NCBI GenBank assembly: GCA_012515695.1
Contig: JAAYXX010000401.1
Span: 1-6,371 of the forward strand
Origin: Chloroflexota bacterium
Lineage (GTDB): Bacteria > Chloroflexota > Anaerolineae > UBA1429
Length of the DNA: 6,371 bases
Direction of reading: 5' to 3'
The notes beneath the pieces are model-generated. The model was not told the origin of the DNA. It did not search any database and saw nothing but the letters and a program-made list of their open reading frames with translations. Below are positions 6,212-6,371 of the stretch, in pieces. How positions within the stretch are numbered: the first letter of the stretch is position 1; each line of letters starts with the position of its first letter. Position numbers and translations under genes: made by a program.

Positions 6212-6371
6212 TCATCTGCGATAGCTGGGAACGTAGAAGGGCTTTTTCACGATGTGGGCTGCCTTTACCTTGTCGCGGATCATGATCCCGATCTCTGTGC
6301 CAACGGCGCTATGCTCGACAGGCACATAGGCCAACCCCGCAAAGACATCGGCCGTCGGCGCGTACATGCCG
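6212..6371 (-). CDS. gcvT: Glycine cleavage system T protein (aminomethyltransferase), C-terminal fragment
   Basis: Only the last 52 codons and the TGA stop are inside the window; the gene continues past the right edge. The translation starts GMYAPTADVFAGLAYVPVEH and ends IVKKPFYVPSYRR. It matches the GcvT C-terminal barrel domain: the segment after the SGxxxPT-like turn, a PGTE-like stretch (here AVGTEIGI), an IRDK strand in place of the usual IRGK, and the near-terminal VKxPFY motif. T protein releases ammonia from the H-bound aminomethyl group and makes 5,10-methylenetetrahydrofolate. It lies upstream of gcvH in the same direction, the common gcvT-gcvH-gcvPA-gcvPB order, but separated by 146 bases while the later genes are nearly contiguous. 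The identification rests on a short piece plus strong context. Confidence 0.85.
   Translation of the reverse strand, partial: GMYAPTADVFAGLAYVPVEHSAVGTEIGIMIRDKVKAAHIVKKPFYVPSYRR

Overview
The window reads as an ordinary chromosomal segment of a moderately GC-rich bacterium, and every recognisable gene lies on the minus strand. The split glycine decarboxylase, the short RsmI and an FmrO/Arm-type 16S rRNA methyltransferase outside any visible mobile context suggest a Chloroflexota (Anaerolineae-like) genome. That placement is an inference from protein style, not a phylogenetic result.

In transcription order (right to left) the window begins with the 3' end of gcvT, cut by the window edge. A 146-base spacer follows, then gcvH, gcvPA and gcvPB. 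The last three are packed tightly: the gcvH stop abuts the gcvPA start, and gcvPA and gcvPB share an ATGA overlap. Together they encode the T, H and P proteins of the glycine cleavage system. P (a GcvPA/GcvPB heteromer) decarboxylates glycine, H carries the aminomethyl group on its lipoyl arm, and T passes the one-carbon unit to tetrahydrofolate. The L protein is not in the window.

After a 108-base spacer containing a 36-base imperfect hairpin comes a second cluster. It starts with rsmI (16S rRNA C1402 ribose methyltransferase). This overlaps by 14 bases a gene of the FmrO/ArmA/Rmt family, whose studied members methylate N7 of 16S rRNA G1405 and give aminoglycoside resistance. The two expected target nucleotides are three positions apart in helix 44 of the decoding centre. 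The second gene carries an apparent one-base deletion at about 1307/1308: the conserved C-terminus lies in a different frame, and adding one base there restores a 275-residue protein. The last gene encodes a sugar-phosphate isomerase/epimerase-type TIM-barrel protein with a nearly complete endonuclease IV-like set of metal ligands.

The left end (1-234) has no gene. It holds a compact run of stem-loops (2-127) and a partly repeated 30-base unit, and looks like a structured intergenic repeat. The points most worth a second look are the frameshifted rRNA methyltransferase, its coupling to rsmI, and this stem-loop cluster. I see no CRISPR array, tRNA, rRNA, transposase or clear glycine riboswitch.
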